Shown here piece after piece: positions 59,799 through 59,800 of a stretch of 59,800 bases of DNA. This stretch comes from Bacteroidota bacterium (GTDB lineage: Bacteria; Bacteroidota; Ignavibacteria; SZUA-365). The stretch is taken from positions 1 to 59,800 of the forward strand of contig JAEYUG010000077.1 in assembly GCA_023432805.1 (NCBI GenBank), read 5' to 3'. Each line of letters starts with the position of its first letter. The first letter of the stretch is position 1. A program made the position numbers and the translations under genes. The notes under the pieces are model-generated. The model was not told the origin of the DNA, did no database searches, and saw only the letters and a list, made by a program, of their open reading frames with translations.

Positions 59799-59800
59799 TC

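Overview
The window is a GC-rich bacterial chromosome segment with no phage, insertion sequence, CRISPR array or rRNA that I can support. Several traits point to the Bacteroidota/Chlorobiota (FCB) side of the tree, probably a non-Bacteroidia lineage such as Kapabacteria or Ignavibacteria: a secreted SBBP-repeat protein ending in a type IX secretion sorting tail, many signal-peptide beta-barrel proteins, lipoproteins with LxGC-type lipoboxes, BatA-type and PorV/FadL-type proteins. This placement is inference from gene content; no rRNA is present to confirm it. Recognisable promoters have a TTG -35 element, a 17-18 nt spacer and a TAnnTT -10 element. Translational coupling by 1-4 nt stop/start overlaps is frequent.

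Layout. 0-10 kb: CBS-domain protein, small HExxH membrane protein, methionine-type aminotransferase, mannose-6-phosphate isomerase, DUF4156 lipoprotein, SthA transhydrogenase, MsrB, a Phd/PIN toxin-antitoxin pair and a large SBBP/T9SS protein. 10-24 kb: methylmalonyl-CoA mutase (mutA-mutB), murI, glnD and dnaA on the minus strand, then a secreted protein, LytR_C protein, rsfS and argS on the plus strand. Transcription diverges around dnaA. DnaA boxes and AT-rich blocks on both sides of dnaA mark a probable bipartite oriC. 24-36 kb: mostly cell-envelope genes on the minus strand (beta-barrel proteins, PpiD, FadL-like porin, lipoproteins, Fbp) and a tightly overlapping cluster: FN3 lipoprotein, ABC ATPase, outer-membrane protein, RsbW-like kinase. 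36-44 kb: a fused prenol kinase/DUF92 membrane protein, two proteins sharing an unrecognised duplicated domain (one with an OmpA tail), rsmI, hflX and a BatA/vWA protein. 44-56 kb: OsmC protein, ilvE, an amino acid permease, meaB, radA, tRNA-Leu(CAA), nadE, an acidic protein of unknown function, obgE and a BtuC/FecCD permease. 57-59.8 kb: rpmH-rnpA-yidD-yidC, then a parS site at the right end.

Genes that work together: mutA/mutB with the chaperone GTPase MeaB and possibly the BtuC-like permease form a B12-dependent methylmalonyl-CoA branch. dnaA/oriC and parS are origin-proximal replication and segregation elements. rpmH/rnpA/yidD/yidC form the standard membrane-insertion operon. rsfS, hflX, obgE and rsmI act on ribosomes.

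The most unusual signals are a dispersed palindromic repeat family (about 11 copies at four intergenic loci, one 29-bp version flanking the SBBP gene in inverted orientation), the four-gene overlapping envelope/anti-sigma cluster whose last gene seems to start with CTG, the VTE5-VTE6-like fusion, several in-frame minisatellites (HflX, RsmI, SBBP, DUF92), and the unrecognised NHFV/YWQ repeat domain.
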